NCBI RefSeq assembly: GCF_019925205.1 | Contig: NC_083562.1 | Location: 23,126,001-23,190,000 of the forward strand | Direction: 5' to 3' | Length of the DNA stretch: 64,000 nucleotides | Origin: Metopolophium dirhodum | Lineage: Eukaryota > Arthropoda > Insecta > Hemiptera > Aphididae | In this document: in pieces, positions 33,901 to 49,600 of the stretch | Layout: the number at the start of each line of letters is the position of its first letter | Numbering within the stretch: the first letter of the stretch is position 1 | Notes under the pieces: model-generated | The model's database searches: none | Told to the model about the DNA's origin: nothing | What the model saw: only the letters and a program-made list of their open reading frames with translations | Program-made: the position numbers and the translations under genes

Positions 33901-36900
33901 GTAGGTACATAAACTATTCCGGATCTGATTAAATATTTCGAAACGTATATTGCGCCTGATTTATACTTTAATAGCTAATTCATTATACATAGACTCGCGA
34001 GCACGTTTCGAGTCTATAGTATCTACTATAACTATACTCTATATTATATGTATTATGCATCTATATACCTATACCAAAACCAACATGCATGCCTCGGGGC
34101 AAACTTTTGTATCCTATACAGTTTCAATAACTATATAGGTATTATATATAATACAAACACCATGTCATGTACCTATGATATTGTTATAAGTTATAGCTGA
34201 AATCAGAATGACACGAAGATTTTGCGATTATGATTACGAAAATATTAAAATAACGAGTAATGGTGACATAAAATCATAAAGAGTTAGCATTATACATTAT
34301 CGAATATTAAAGTATAACATATATAATATAATATATACTTTGGTCTTGGACCTAGCAGAACTCAACGTGGATAATTTTTATACGACATACGTAACGAGTA
34401 GTATTTTATCGTCCCGTCAATAATTAGGTTATTTTTCTTCGTTGTTAGTATTATTATTTATTATTAATGTTACCTATACCGAAAACGTTCAACAGGCTCG
34501 TTGCGCGCGACGGTCGTTGAATTTATTGTCGGCGCGAGGGAAGTTAAAAACCGGCGGTCCCTTTGTGCTCGTTAAATTTATGTCCACCCCCTGGTACACA
34601 CAAAAACACACACGCACTCACACATATGGGTTTTTATTATCGTCGTGAGGGCGGTCCGCGATTAATCAGTTTCTTTTTTTCCTTCTTTCTTTTTTTTCTC
34701 CCCCGATGTCCGGCAGCAAAGAGGACAATTTCCTAACTGGTGGTGATCGTGGGACTGCTGCTGTGTACGGCTATAATACATGTAGTAGGTATATATTACA
34801 GCTATAGTGTGCGTGTAAGTGTATATATATATATATTATTTTGGTGTGGTGGTGGAGGGGACGAGGGCACGTTCTCGGTAATTGAACTGTCCCCAATTGC
34901 TCGGCACAAACAGATTATTTTTACTGTATATATATAAATATAATAATAATAATAATATAATATATCGTATATACGAGTATAATATACCCGTCGCTAATAA
35001 AATCAAACTGGCCTATATATACGCCCGTCCTCGTGTCGTAACTTAATTGCCTGAGTGAGTGTGTATGTGAGCGCGTACGTGGTAGTTAGGGGAGAGGTGA
35101 TTTGCAGAAGAAGATGTTTCCGTGTTTTTATGTGTCCGTCATCGTATTAAAACGGAATTACGCTGCGCAAATCGAAGAAACCGACCGTTGTTATATTACA
35201 TTAAGTACATACAGTCCATATCTATTTTGTTATTATGTATATAGGTAATAATATTATCAAACAGTTTCAGCAGTTTTCTTTTTATTCCGGACGTCTTGTT
35301 ACACTCACGTCACTTCCCCCTGGAAAAGGGGGAAAAAGGCTGTTTTCATTTTTTATAAAGGGATGAAAATTCATCTCACGCCTACGCCGCGCCGCCGCCG
35401 GAATGCCAGTTATTCGCATATAATATTATACGCGGTGCACCGGCGACTGGCGGCAGCCAACCACGAGCGCACATACCCGTACACACGGACGGACACAATA
35501 CCCTGGTGTGGGGAGGTTGCCCCCCTTTTCAAAATCAATACCTCGCACCCTATCGCCCGTGGTTTTCATTGTCGCCAGCATGGAAATCCTCGCCACGAAT
35601 AATATTTTCACTAACTCGTTCCCCGCCACTGCACCACCGCGGATCATATAACAATGTAGGTATACAATATAATAGTATTACACACGGAACACCGTCAAAG
35701 ACGAATGCGTCCGACTTCCGAATAATACAATTGTTTGTCTCAATGTCTGAAGTATATATTATTATAACGTTATAGGTATACTATATTAGTAGGTACCTAC
35801 ATGTTATACTGTTTAGTTTATGTTTCGTCTTAATAATATGTAGCTGGTATAGGCACTGCAGTATTTATATATTTTAATATTTATATATGTGTATAAACGT
35901 GCGATTATTAGTATTACCTGAATTCTGGCTTCCGGAAGAGATATGTTATCCGCCAGCCTCTCTCTGGCGAACACGTCCGGATAATGTGTTCTCTCGAATT
36001 CTGAAAGCAGAATAAATTTGATTACATTTATATATTATGCTCATCAGAGGCACGTGAGGTGAACTATCTTAACGAAAAAGCGGACAAGTTAAGTACTATT
36101 TCTTCTAAGATGCTTATGACTTATGAGTTTTGTGTTTATGAGTATACCTTGGTTGGAACTATACATAGACTTACGAAATTCCCGCCAAGGCACGTATGGA
36201 TTATAGGATTTTGGTATAATTCTGTTTATAATTTTGTAATAAAATAAATTAAATTGAGTATAATCGAATTATTAGTTACTACTAATACCTACAAATATAG
36301 GATAAGTACACACCTAGTATCTATACTAAAAGTTGAAATCAATTATTTAAAAATATGTATTTATTTTGTTCCAACATAATTTTAATAGAGGTGATTTAAG
36401 AGTGGAAATTTCAACTATCCTAAAATATGACACACAGTTGAAGTTGTTGAAGAGGTATTCCTCATTAATATTAAAGAACATTATCACTTTTATAGTATTA
36501 TTGTATGTATGATTATTAAACATTTTAGACATATTTTGCCCACAGTAAAAAATAACACACATCATTGTAAAATCAATACATTTATCGCTTCGCTCAGAAT
36601 CTAAAAAAAACTAAACAAAGAAGGGGTGCGATTAATGAGATTATAGACTAGATAGTTTAAAATATTTTATAACTGTAAATCCCGTCAGATAATTATATAG
36701 ATGACAACAATAACTTTGGTAAGGCCGCCTACATCTATTATATTATGTTAAATGTCTCAAATTGTCTCCAGTCAAATGCCACTAGTGGGTGGCTTCTTAT
36801 CCCGTACTCATGTATTATTGTAACCCTTATCAAATATGCTTATTGTGCATCAAGTACAGATTATATATATTATTGTGTAAAATAAAAAAAAAATGTCTCA

Positions 36901-39900
36901 AATTGGGAAATTTTGTTAGTGATTATATTATTATACAATATAGGTATATTTTTTTGTCATCTAAATTCTTTAAATTATATTATGATACAATCGATAGTGA
37001 TCATCGGGTAATAAATTCGCTAAAATCAGCTTATAGCAGCATATTATAATATGCCTTACGATATTATATTGGTTATCAAACATTGACTTAGGTATAAATA
37101 AATAAATAAATAAAAATATTTTATCTTTTGGCAGACACAAATCACACTGCCAATACTTATTAGAGGTTTTTTAGCCTACCTACAATTTAATATTTTACTA
37201 CCTAATATTCTAAATTGAGACTAATGGTTATCAACTCAATAAATGTATAGTGTCAAACGACATTGATCGATTTAGCACTGAACGAAGTTTAAAACATACA
37301 CTATTACAATTTAGTTTGAACACTACAGACTATAATTAATAGGACAACGGCGATGTGTTAACACTACAGTTAGTTTGATTGACTAATGTTGGTTGAGAAA
37401 TAATGCGAATAGCTTACGAATAATTAACGGCAAAATTCAAATTGTATAATGCAATTGACAACAACAACAACTCAATATAGTCTAAATACATATTGTAGAC
37501 CGACAAGAGTAAATGATTAATGAATATTGTGTACGACGAGAGACTAAAACTTCAAAAAAATGTTTTCTTTTCTAATTATTTATTTATTTTATTTAAATAA
37601 CTAATAATAAATAAATCTAATGAATATAATATATGATGCATAATATAATAATAATATCGATTGCCAGACAAGATACACTGCAGTGTGATGTTTATATAAA
37701 CCGAGGATATAGATCACGTCTTAGATCGATGATAACTATTAAACCTTTTAAATACAAATTCCTAATCTGGTTCCAAATCTAAAATATTATAGGTATAGGT
37801 GTTGCTATCAAAACAAAATTCAGTCGGTCGCTGAGAATGCGCCATGGATTTCAAAACACGGAACTATATTATAATATCAGTCTTATTGGATTGAGCTTTC
37901 AGATATATTCTGCCTCGCGAATTTAATGATATGTATGATGTGAATATGTGATACACGATTTTGTTGTTTTATACGTATGTTGACCACCTATAACTAACCT
38001 TTTTCTAAGCTGTCTATTTGGTCGTTGGTGAAACTAGTCCTGTTTCTTTGCAGTTTCCTTTTCAGTCTAAGTCTTAGTTGCGAATCGTCGTCCGCCGACG
38101 AATTGTGCTCCGAGTTGCCATCGGACGTGCTCTCCGGTGCCAATTCAGCAGCTGAAACACGCCAATTCGAATTCAGCTAAATTCGTTTAAAAAACATACG
38201 GGAATCGGGAATTTGGGAATCCAATCAAGTAATAGAGTATACCTAAAGTTGTACCTAAATATAGTATATAATATGTTTGTATTGAATACTCATATTCATA
38301 TGTCATGAGAAACTCGATTCTTCCTATTGGAAACTGTATCGGATCTCTGCAGAGTATTATATTATATATTAAAGCGGTTTTCGGCCGTCGTAGTAAGACG
38401 ATTCAAAGTTAAAATTAATTAAATATTATCAAGAAAACACCGATCCTGCCGTCAGCACTAAAATAATATAGGTAATATTATATTACGGTCACATTATAAT
38501 AATATAACGCCTGCTATATTGTTTTGATGTAATATTATCGTTTTGTGTGTGCGCGTGGTATGCATTATATAGTAATAATGATAACAATAACATAATATAG
38601 GAGGCCTTTACACGGGTTTTATAGGCGTTTTGTTCCGCTTTCGATTTTGATCGGCTCTCGCGCGATCCGCCAGCGGAGGGTACATAATTATAATATTATA
38701 TATAAAGGTGAGGTACGCACATACAGGCGGGCTATATAGCGGGCGACGCGATCAATCGGTTGTGTGTGTGTGTGTATGTGTGTGTGTGTGAGTGTGAGTG
38801 TGAAGGGTGCGGGCACACGTGTAACCGCTTGGCAGTGCGTGCGTGTGCGCGAGTTGCGTGAAATATCCCTCGCGGCAGCGGCGGCCCCGGCCGAAGGGAC
38901 GGTGGAATAAGGCGGTCCGGCGCGGGCCTATCGGAACTCTCGAGGGGGCCGACGACGGGTCGGCAGGCGGTGGTGGTGGTTGCGCGCCGGTCCGGAAGGC
39001 CTGCCCAACCTCCCCTCCGCCACACCGACACCGTTGGTCGTCCCGTTGTGGCGACGGCGATAGGGCGCCGCAGCTGCTGCAGTCGGCGCGTATTGCACAG
39101 TTGCAGACTTGAGGGACGAGCGACGGTGGTGGTTTGGCGGATAGCCGGAGGGCCGGTGGAGGCGGTGGTGCGGGCTCCCTCGCTGTTCCCGGAAAATCGG
39201 CGGCCGACGCGCGTAACCGGATTTCGATCGGTCGGCGACGAGGGTGGCCCGCCACCGCCGATCGCGCGCGCTCGCGTAAACAAAAGAACCGGCCCGCGGC
39301 CAAACTTAATTTTTATGCTGTTATTATTATTATTATTATACGTATTATTATGTAGGTACGTGACGTTTCGGCCCGGAAACCTCTGTACAACGGACACCTC
39401 TACAAATGTCGAAATAATGGGCGATGGGCTTGGAGAAACCCTTACAACAATACTCGTACCTATAATGTTGTATCATAAGTCATAGCTCATATTATATTAT
39501 TATTGTTTCGTCTTAAATACTAAACAATATTCCTAATGGGTCAAGAATAACTGATACCACAGTTTTCAGTTTAAATAATAAATATAGATCAAAGTTTTGA
39601 ACCACGACCGAAAGTTTTTATTTTATATTTTTTAAAATAATATGTGATAAACCTATTGTTACTAACCATTCCATAATAACCTTTTTATTTCGGAATCATA
39701 TTATTATTGGGCAGTTACTGTTTTTCGAATAGGCAACCAAACATACTTAACGACTTATGAATATAATGTTATAATATTAGTATGTAACACAACAATTCTA
39801 TTGTATACAGAAAATACCATTGATCACAACATACATGTAATTTACGTGTGGTGCCTAAATCATATATTTTAATCATTTGATTATAAATTGAATTGTTTAT

Positions 39901-42900
39901 CGAAATTAATTGTTATTAAAGTTTCACATTTTATATTGGTCTAAAACATGCATTTAAATTAAAATAAGTATTTTTACTCATTAAAAATAATTTACAAAAA
40001 ATTTCGTATATATATTATGAACCTCGAGGGTTATGCTTTAAATTCGGTTTGAGTATAAAACGTTATATTTATGCTCTTAAATCACTTCATGGGGAAAAAA
40101 TTGTAATTTAAAGAAGGGGCGACGATATAATATTATGTTTCAAAGGTTGATACGTCTGTGTGCGTGCTGTCCTTTTATGTGTTAAAAAAGCAAGTTAAAC
40201 GCAGCGTATATAATTGCGCGTGGAATTTTTCTTAAAAAATAGTAGATGTAGATTGAATATATACATACTAACACAATAATGGAAATATTGTGAAAAAATA
40301 GAGGGAAATATTTTTAAGTTTTTGGTAAAATTAATTGCTTTTTAGTTTTTACTGTATTATAATATTTTTTCGATAAATACCTTTCTTGATACCCATTTTA
40401 TTATAAAAATTCCGTCCTAGTGACTGGGTGTAAGTCTAAAATAATAGGAATTTATAATAATATATAATCGGGTGGAGTTTAATCGTATTATTCCATAGCG
40501 AATTTTGCATAACTCGATTAGTTTTAAATATAAATGAATCAATACCTACAACTGCAGATTTTTGTATATATAGTGTATACACTTTGTAGTTACTAATTAA
40601 TCTATAAATTATTTTAAAACAATAAATAATTTTTTTAATATAGCGAGAAGAAAAGAAGAAAAAACTTTGTTTAAAAGTTTTTTGACAATACATATATAAT
40701 ATATAATATTATGTATACACGTTAATTTATATAAAACGTTTATTCATCACTTCGCTGAAATCGTTGGATGTAATAAAAACAATAACCGTACCTATAATAA
40801 AAATAATATCATCAGTGTAGCCTGCAAAGTTCAGTTAAGAATACGAAGGGGTGAAAAGAAAAACTGATTAAAAACTCGCAAGCTCTAATAAACTTTATTA
40901 TACAGGATAATTTTTTTAACGTAAAATCATAATTATATTCTCAGTCATTATATATATATACTGTATATATTTTAATTGTATGACTAATATTTTTAGAGAA
41001 ACATTCAGAATACAAAAATATGAATACGAGGTCAAAAAAATATAGGGTATCAAAATGTGAAATGAACCTAAAATGTAAACCAATTTCGTTGTAAAAACAT
41101 TATTCAACTTAAAGTCTGTAATAACTAATAAGTTATATACTCCCTACGTATGCTTAAAAGATTTAATGGAAAACATTTATTTCAAAAACACTAAATGCGA
41201 ACGATAAAATAATGAAGAAAAATCGTCTCACATTAGGTAAAATATAAATAAAATAATTGACCGATCTTTGCCGGCGGTGCTCACCTCTCCTCTGGATATC
41301 GTCCCTGGACACGGCGGTGAGTGACGCCGTGGTGGCCGTGGCCAGCGAGGCAGCCGCTGGGTTTCCCGGATGGTGGCCAGCCGAGCCGACCAGTGCCGGG
41401 TGGTGCGGTGACGGCGCACCGCCGTGCACGGGTGGGCCGCCAGCCGAAGGTGGTGGTGGTGGTGGCGGTGCAGCGTACCATGGCCAACCCGTTTGCCCGT
41501 TGAACATGCGAAGCTTGTCGTACACAGACTCTGCCGCGCCGCCGCCACCACCGATACCGCCACCACCGCCGCCGCTAAGGCCATTTCCACCGCCCGGCTG
41601 GTGCGTCGACGAGGCCTGGTGTTCCTTTTGTGCAGCCAAGTTCCTCAGCACCCGGTTGATGGATGACACCTGTGAAACACAATAAGAGGTATTTATAATA
41701 ATGTGCTGACCTTTATAACCTTATTTTCTCGTTACTGCAGCTGACTTATAGTGCATTGTGAATAATTTTGGGAAATGCGCATATTGTTATCATAATTTAA
41801 AATAGTCACCTATATATTATAATATAATAATATGAGGGGGTGGTTTGGAAGTCGAAGGAATAACTATTAAATCTCCGTAAAACCCATGTGTACCTTTGAG
41901 TCTTTCCAAAATTATTCTCTAAAAGGTTCAGATAGTTACCAAACTTAACACTATTATTTTGTCCTAATATATTATATTTTGATTAATATATTACGTGGGA
42001 CTTAATTGATATCAGATATTAATTAAAATTGTCTAAGTAATTTGCGCCGAATATCGTCGTTGATAATATCGATAAAACCTTTGTACGTAACACTTGTCCT
42101 ATATACCGTATATAAAAAGGTGATTTTATATTTTTGTTTTAGATTCATCTCAGTTTATATCATACATTTATAAAATCTCGTTACGGTGACTAATAACCTG
42201 TGACATGATATGAGACTGTGTTACTCGATGAACGCTGCAGGAATCACGTGACCCGTCCAAAACAGCTAGCACTGTTTGTATATATGGGTTTTTAAATTTA
42301 ATTTTCGTGACAATGTTCTGGGTTATTGTTATTACTATCATTATTATTATTATTATCGTCGTCATCGAGTGCAATTATTATTATTGTTACGCTCAGTCGT
42401 GTATTATATTCAACGTGCGTACGTTTTGATTATCGCGTGTAAACACGCGTGTTATAATATATATATATGTTGTGCGCGTAGAGTGAAGAGACGCGGTCGA
42501 CTGGAGAAATCGCTACGGCGGCGGTGGCGGTGGGAGGAGGAAAAAAATTTGTTTTAATCAGTCCGCATGCATTGTCCGTGCGCAAATCGGTGTGTTAATT
42601 TGGACAAATGCAACGGCGGCGGGACAGGCCGAAGGGTGCAGGCATCGACCGCTGCCGCCGCCGCCGTATAATGAAGTATTGGCTGGCCAAGTCATTGAGC
42701 AAACATAATAAAACAAACATTTTGCGCTAAAGGAGAGCGTTTAGAAAAAATAAAAAGGAAAACAGGGTCGACGGGGTTGTTGCGTGCACACTGCAATATT
42801 TTTTAGTTGTTTTATGTGCAGTAATTGCGAGCTTTTTAAAATTAAAAGTAAAAGAAAAGGGGGAAGGAGAATATTTGTTTGTTTTTCAGCTCCGCTGATA

Positions 42901-45900
42901 ACCAGAGTTTCTTTTATTCGTCTATACTATTTTTATTTTTGTAATACATATTATTCGGGTACCTCCTGCAAATTCTCCAGCAATCCGAAACTTGCACCTC
43001 CGTTACCATTTCGTTATATACAATTTAAATTTTAAATTATAGTTTTATATTTTAAATAAAAATAATAATACTACAACAACCGATAAATAGATACTGCAAT
43101 TACGTTCACGCGTCGACATTTCCGATTATATTACTGTCAGTAAATGATAATATAATAGTAGGTATTGTATTATTAAGGCACCCGGTACACAAAATAAGGC
43201 TATTCGGGAATAATGATCTTGTTCTGTAGAATCAACCAAATTTGATAATTTTTTTTTTAACTAATAGAGGGTAATATTCTACAGGTCGCTACTAACTCCG
43301 TTTTTCAATTATTTAATCTCAAACTTCAAAATAAGTCTTCAAAAATAATACATTTTTAATCGTTTATTTTTTAATTTATATTATACCATTATTTGAAATA
43401 AAATTTAAAAAAATAGTTCGATGCGGCCTGAAGGAAGTCTTCTTCTTTCAAATAAAAAAATAGTTATCAAAATCCGACAATTCTACAAGGCCTGAAAATT
43501 ATTTCCGTGACATAATTTTTTTCGATATAATACTCCCCAAAATCAAGCCCCGCTGAATAGGTATCCGGCAGTAGATTAGTGAAAAAGTATTATAATTAAA
43601 GTGGCAACTAAAATATAAAATTTAACTTAGGATTGCGGAAACTTTTAAAAACTGGCACCGGGCCTCTTAGCTGCAGCCGAGTCGGGCGGGATGACTCGGC
43701 GACATGAGTGAATTAAAACGGCGGAATTCTGAACCACAGTCACGATAGCCGTCAGGTTTGACGAAAATTCTAATCTGGTTACGACACGACTTCCGCAGCG
43801 GGGTATGTGGATATACGCTGCAACATCCTATAGTCGGAGAGACGCGCTCGGGATGGCTATATGTACCCCCGACCGAACGCGTAAGGAAGAGAAAAAAAAG
43901 GAATTACTCATATATATATATATACGTACACGAGAGAAGAGTGAAGGATAGTGAGTTTGTATATTATATATATATTACTATATGATACTGGTTTATATTA
44001 TATATATATATACATATGTAGAGGGTGGCCCGAAAGACTAAAGGTTTTTGGACCGTGAAACGCGTCGTACTCGTTAAGTGTAATTGCGTTACGTAAACGG
44101 CTGCGTAAGTCTGCGCGCGAGCTCTCCTCTCCTCTTTCTCGCGAGCGTCGTGTCGCCGCGACAACCAATCGACGGAGGGGTGGCGAGTCGTGTAGCGGCG
44201 GGGGTTGTATACGCTGAATTCATATATATATATACACACGGGGTGAATATTGCCAGTGACAGCGGAGACATAAATCCTACGGGATAAAAACAACGCGGAC
44301 CCGGCAGGCAGGGATGTGTATATATATATACATATAATATATACGAGCAGCAGTTAAATAACAAGTGTAATATACGAGGTCGCGTATCCGCCGGCGGTGG
44401 TAGAGGAGAGGTAACGAGCTTCAGCAGTGGGGCGGCCGCGCGTTCAGCGAAAATTAACAACGAAAGACCACCATTTTACTGCCTCCGGGCGGCGGCTTCG
44501 TCGTGTACATATTATATATATACTCGTCAAGTCGTACGTATATATATATATGTGTGTGTGGCTCTCGAGACGAACGTTTTTCGTTTAAATTGTTTTTTTT
44601 TTTACCAAAACCGCTTTCGAACCAGCAGAGAGGTTCTTGATGCCTTTTTCATAATTGAAAATTAATACATTTTCATAATTATATTATTAATATAGAATTA
44701 GGTGCGCAGCCGGCAGTAAACCTAGTTGATATTGCGATAACCTAGGTACTTTGTGGAAAAAAAACTCTTCTTCGGAATAATATGATGCACATATTAATAT
44801 CCACAATATGCACTTATATATTATATTATTATATAAACAGAAATGTGTTTGAAATCGAACCGTTATAATACAATTCCGATAATATAATGTTTCTCGTACG
44901 AGTGTACCTATATGCTACGAGGGGTATGTTTTGACAGAAGCCTATATATATAATATTATAAACCTAATATGTATTATATTGCATATAATTTAGTAGCGGA
45001 TCGGATGGTTTTATAGTGCACAGCAGTTAATGTTTAATAACATCGTATAAATTATTAAAACAATTTTTCGCCTCATTAAATAATAAAAAAATGTGATATG
45101 AGAAATAAAAGTAAAAAAACTTTATAAAAACAATTTATTGTGTAGGTAGAAATAAATAAAAACAAAAAAACCATAAAGTGATTGAAGCTGACGAAGAACG
45201 ATGGTACGTAAAAAAAAATCAAAATAATCGTGCGCTTTTCATATTTTTTAATTATTCTTTCAGTTCCTGCAACAAACTACCTATGTCCAATATTAGTGAT
45301 AAAAATAGGAGAATGTACCCATCAATATTATGTAGGTACCTACAAAATTGTCCAAGGATTGTGCACATAATTCATAACGAGTAATGACTAAAAATCAATA
45401 GTCGAAGTAGATCATTGTCATTTATCAGAAAACAAATTTATTAGAATGCGCAGATTCTTATAAAATGCGACCTGATATAGGTAGTAGTGTAATCAAAACA
45501 ATTTAAATTTTTTATTTTATTTGTCATAATATTATATAACTTATATTTTTTTTACGAAATAATAAATTTTTATTCGTCAGATAATTCAGGTTAATTTTTG
45601 TAATCCGTCTTGAATTTGGCAAACTCACATCTGCTTTATGTTTTTGTGACTACCTGTCTTCCTATGTCACAACTTATAACATATATTTTACATTCTTATT
45701 TAACAGACTTATCTATTTTCAACTTTTAGTAGATATTTCATAGACGAATATTGTGTTGTATGTATATTAATACCTATAATGTCTATAAATATTATATCAC
45801 ATCGGTAACAGATCAACTGTATAATATGTTATAAAGTGTTTTACTTTTATCCAGAAAAATATTTCCAGTACGATGAAGACAAATTATATTAAATTATATT

Positions 45901-46623
45901 AAGACCTCCACATGTTACGTTCGAAGCAGGGGACTTTTAGGAAAGATACAAATTTACTCGTACATCAGGTATATTATGATGACGTACATTATTACATTAA
46001 TTGTTAACTACCTATATTAGTATCTACCTAAACGGCAAAGCAGCAGTAACTCGGTCACTGTACCTAACAATATATCGACAGCAACACACACACATACACA
46101 TACGATTATACGAACTTACGCGTGAGTGGGAAATGCGTCGTTGTACGATATTATATTATAATATATTGGCAACATTTCGGGGAGAGAAAACAATGTGTCG
46201 GAGAGCGGATTTCTGCGTACGTGCAACGTCCATTGATCCGTCACACGTATGACTCGTGAGGCGTGTGACGCGTGTGCGACAATAAAATCTGTGACAATAT
46301 TTATATATATAATAATATATATTACATACATACACGAGTATAATATATTGTATATGATATAGGGGCGACGGCGACGGTGGATTGCGATTGTGCGACCGTG
46401 TGCACTCAGACGAACAGTGTTCGCCTTGTTCTAAATCGCCGAACGGAGCGAAATTACCTCTGGTCGGTTCTCAAAGTCTGTGTAGTTGGTATGTACATGT
46501 ACAGTGTACATAATATTATACGTAGTGTGATATTGTAAATGCGTATAATAATCGATATACGTAGGTATAATGTATAATGTTATACACTTGTTATTATGTT
46601 ATCCACGTGATGTACTCATTGTG

Positions 46624-46670
<47 letters not shown>

Positions 46671-49600
46671 CATATATATATATATATATATAGGAGGAGT
46701 TGGATGTGCACTGAAGGATGTGTTTGCTTAACTAAGTACCTACAATTTGTATTTTTGTCGAGATCGGATATCTTACAGACAGCGATTAAAATGTATTAAA
46801 ACATTCCGGGTAGTTCGAACAACTAAGCAACGCGTGTATAAATCATGTTTGAATGGCTTATAAACAGCTCTCGATCACTTCATATTGTGCATGCAAATTA
46901 TAGATATTTTTCGATGCCACTCTGAATCTTAAATTAAAAAAATAATATTTTCTGTACACCTTTAAATTCTACGCTCAATAATCATTATGTTACATTTTGT
47001 ACACGACGAGTGTACAGGTATGTATATAAGCAGAATGTAGAAATACCATACCAAGTATACCGTCGTCATAATATAGAGAAATATAGTATATACAATACAA
47101 TAGTTTTCAGTCGAACGTCGTAATACTACCTACCTACATCAAAGAAATGTTGTGGATAAAGATGCATCATATTATTTTGACGAACAGTATACGAGTATTA
47201 TTTTACGAAAAACGTATTGTGTTACAAATAAATGTTCAAATCGAATATTCAACCAAATGTTAAAATAGTACCTACCTATAATATTATGGAATATTCATTA
47301 CATTGGAGTATTGCATGGGGTATTGACCGTGCAATAACGATCGAGGAGAACCATAATATAGTACCTAATGTTTAATATTTAATGTTACACATTATATTAT
47401 ATAATATATTATAGTGGCATAGTGTACAAAATATGCTCTATTTATAGCACAATAATATATTTTAAAGTATAATGGCGAACCGTCACCTTTGTTTTTGGTT
47501 ATGCATTAATATAAAAATATTATTAATAAAACATTAAAGGCTATATTTTTCTCTCTATTAAAATACACATGTTTTTTTCCGTATAATATATTAAAACTAA
47601 GTTTTCTTTACGATACCAGATGGGCATGTCATATGGAAGAATAGAAGACTAAATAATATAATGTATTATTATAATGGAATAATCGCTGATCCTGCAGTCA
47701 GTTGCCTGCGAACAGGAATCTTTTGTCAATCACAATACGTTATAAAAAATTAAAAATTTGTAAATCATGCGTTCGATATAATATTATTTACGATAGTAGA
47801 GGCGACGGCGTGACCACAGCGTGAAACGGGATCAGGGGATTGGGGGCCCAATATAATATTATATTAAATAGATCGGCCGGCGCGGTTTCGTATTGATACG
47901 ATTAAACAGCGGCGTACGGGGCCCTGGTCGGCGGGGGGGCTAGGACGAAAAAAATAAATATATACACGTTACATAAAGGGTAGAGGATTAAGGAAAATTT
48001 CAAACGGGGACAAAAAATATGCTGGATTCGATTATGTGCGGCGACGGACCCCGCGAAAAGCTTAAAACTGTCGCGAGAGACAGCAGCAGGAGCTGTGTAC
48101 CCATATAAAGGCGACGGTACATATTATAATATATATATATATACATATACCTGGTATGTACATGGTATACATGGGCGCGTAGGGGTCGGGTCTGCGAACG
48201 ACAAAGTTTTCCGGACGGCCGAGTTTTCGCATGCATGCGAGTAAATTTAGAAACGTCGGCGGGCTACATAGGCGTCCGACTATGGCGAGTGTGGGGGGGG
48301 GGCGTATGGATTTTAATAGTATTAGGCCCGTGTAATCTGGTCGACGGTATAATTTGTAATATAATAATGTGTTAAAGAGTGCGAGGGATGAATCTAAAAT
48401 CTATGCTCGCGAACGCTGCGGCATTGGGTGGAGGGTGCAGGGGTGTGTACCGTGTATATAATATATACGCGTGTGTACAATATGTGTGTATATATTGTAC
48501 GGAGGCTGCAGTGGAGAATTCATTATTGCGCGAGGCCTATGCCAACGCCAGATGGGCTAATCAGCTGATCTTTATTATGGGCGACATTCTTCTGGACCAT
48601 CCGACTGGAAACCGAATAACCGGGGCGAGTGGTTTTGATACGTCAGCCTGCGTTTGACTCGGGACACACGGCTGCGGCGGCGGTGAGTATAGCATATTAT
48701 ATATATACGCACGCCACGGAAAACCGATTTTTTTATTATTTATTATTATTTTTTACTCTACTGGTTTTTTTTTTCTTCGTATTTTACCTTCTATATTTTT
48801 TTTTATATATATTTAACAGAAATGTCTATCTGCAGATCCACTAAGAGCGGTTCGATAATCTTGCGTGTTTGATGTCTGTGCCGCTATTTACACAAACCAC
48901 CAGTACCGCGTTTATATATATATATATATATATTGTATATTATAATATATTTTATGGATTAAATCTTAAATAGATGAAAAAATAGTATTATTACCTAATT
49001 TTTCCAACCAAAAAAATATGAGTGTATTTCACGTTTTGGATAGTAATGTGTTTTACTAATACTTATTTCTGGGTAAACTGTGTTTATTTTTTGTTTAAAT
49101 ATTAAAATGTATACCATTTAAACATCATTGATAGCCGGATAGGTATGGAAGTTGGATAAAAAAAATGTATGGAGGATATAATTATAATAATATTGATTTC
49201 TTCAAGAACTCTCTTTTTAGTGAACTATAATACTGACGAGTACTGTTCATTTATTAGTTATTACTTATTTGATTAAAACAATTACATAAGAAATAAAAGT
49301 TTTCATTATATAAATAAATATATTTCTCTTTAAATAATTTTTATGGTGTGGTTTAAGAACGTAATATATTAGACCATTGTAACTAACGATTACATTTGTT
49401 GGATTTAATTTAAAGTCATCGTTGTAAAATGATTTCAATTCGAACGCACGGCGTCGGGCCTTTTAATTAACGGTGGGGTTTTTTCAATGTAAAATACGAT
49501 TAAACTCGTTCGTCGCGGGCTTTGGAAGTAGCGGTTTCAACAATGGGCCTTAAATTTTGACGAGCCTATTATTTGCGGTTACTGAGGAGTTTTACGCGAG

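Larger units (their letters stand above)
38152..41284. other. toy: toy intron 3 (3.1 kb)
   Basis: Holds the GC-rich island described separately at 38.75-39.30 kb; the rest is AT-rich with no recognised feature. Confidence 0.6.

Noticed and set aside
38732..39397. Open frame of 221 codons on the minus strand, with overlapping frames on both strands
   Set aside because: The translation is Arg/Pro/Thr and repeat-driven (TG tract, GC-rich words), several frames are open at once, and no domain is seen; it is a composition effect of the GC-rich island.
41257..41685. 142-codon plus-strand ORF and other frames over toy exon 3
   Set aside because: Shadows of the GC-rich coding exon; only the minus frame has the VSSINRVLRNLAAQKE signature and correct phase.
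43170..43680. Possible element bounded by AGGCACCCGGT and a complementary CACCGGGCCTC
   Set aside because: The ends match only about 11 of 17 positions and no target-site duplication is visible.
48379..48657. 92-codon plus-strand ORF in toy intron 2
   Set aside because: No recognisable domain, no splice support, and it sits in a GC-richer patch where open frames arise by chance.
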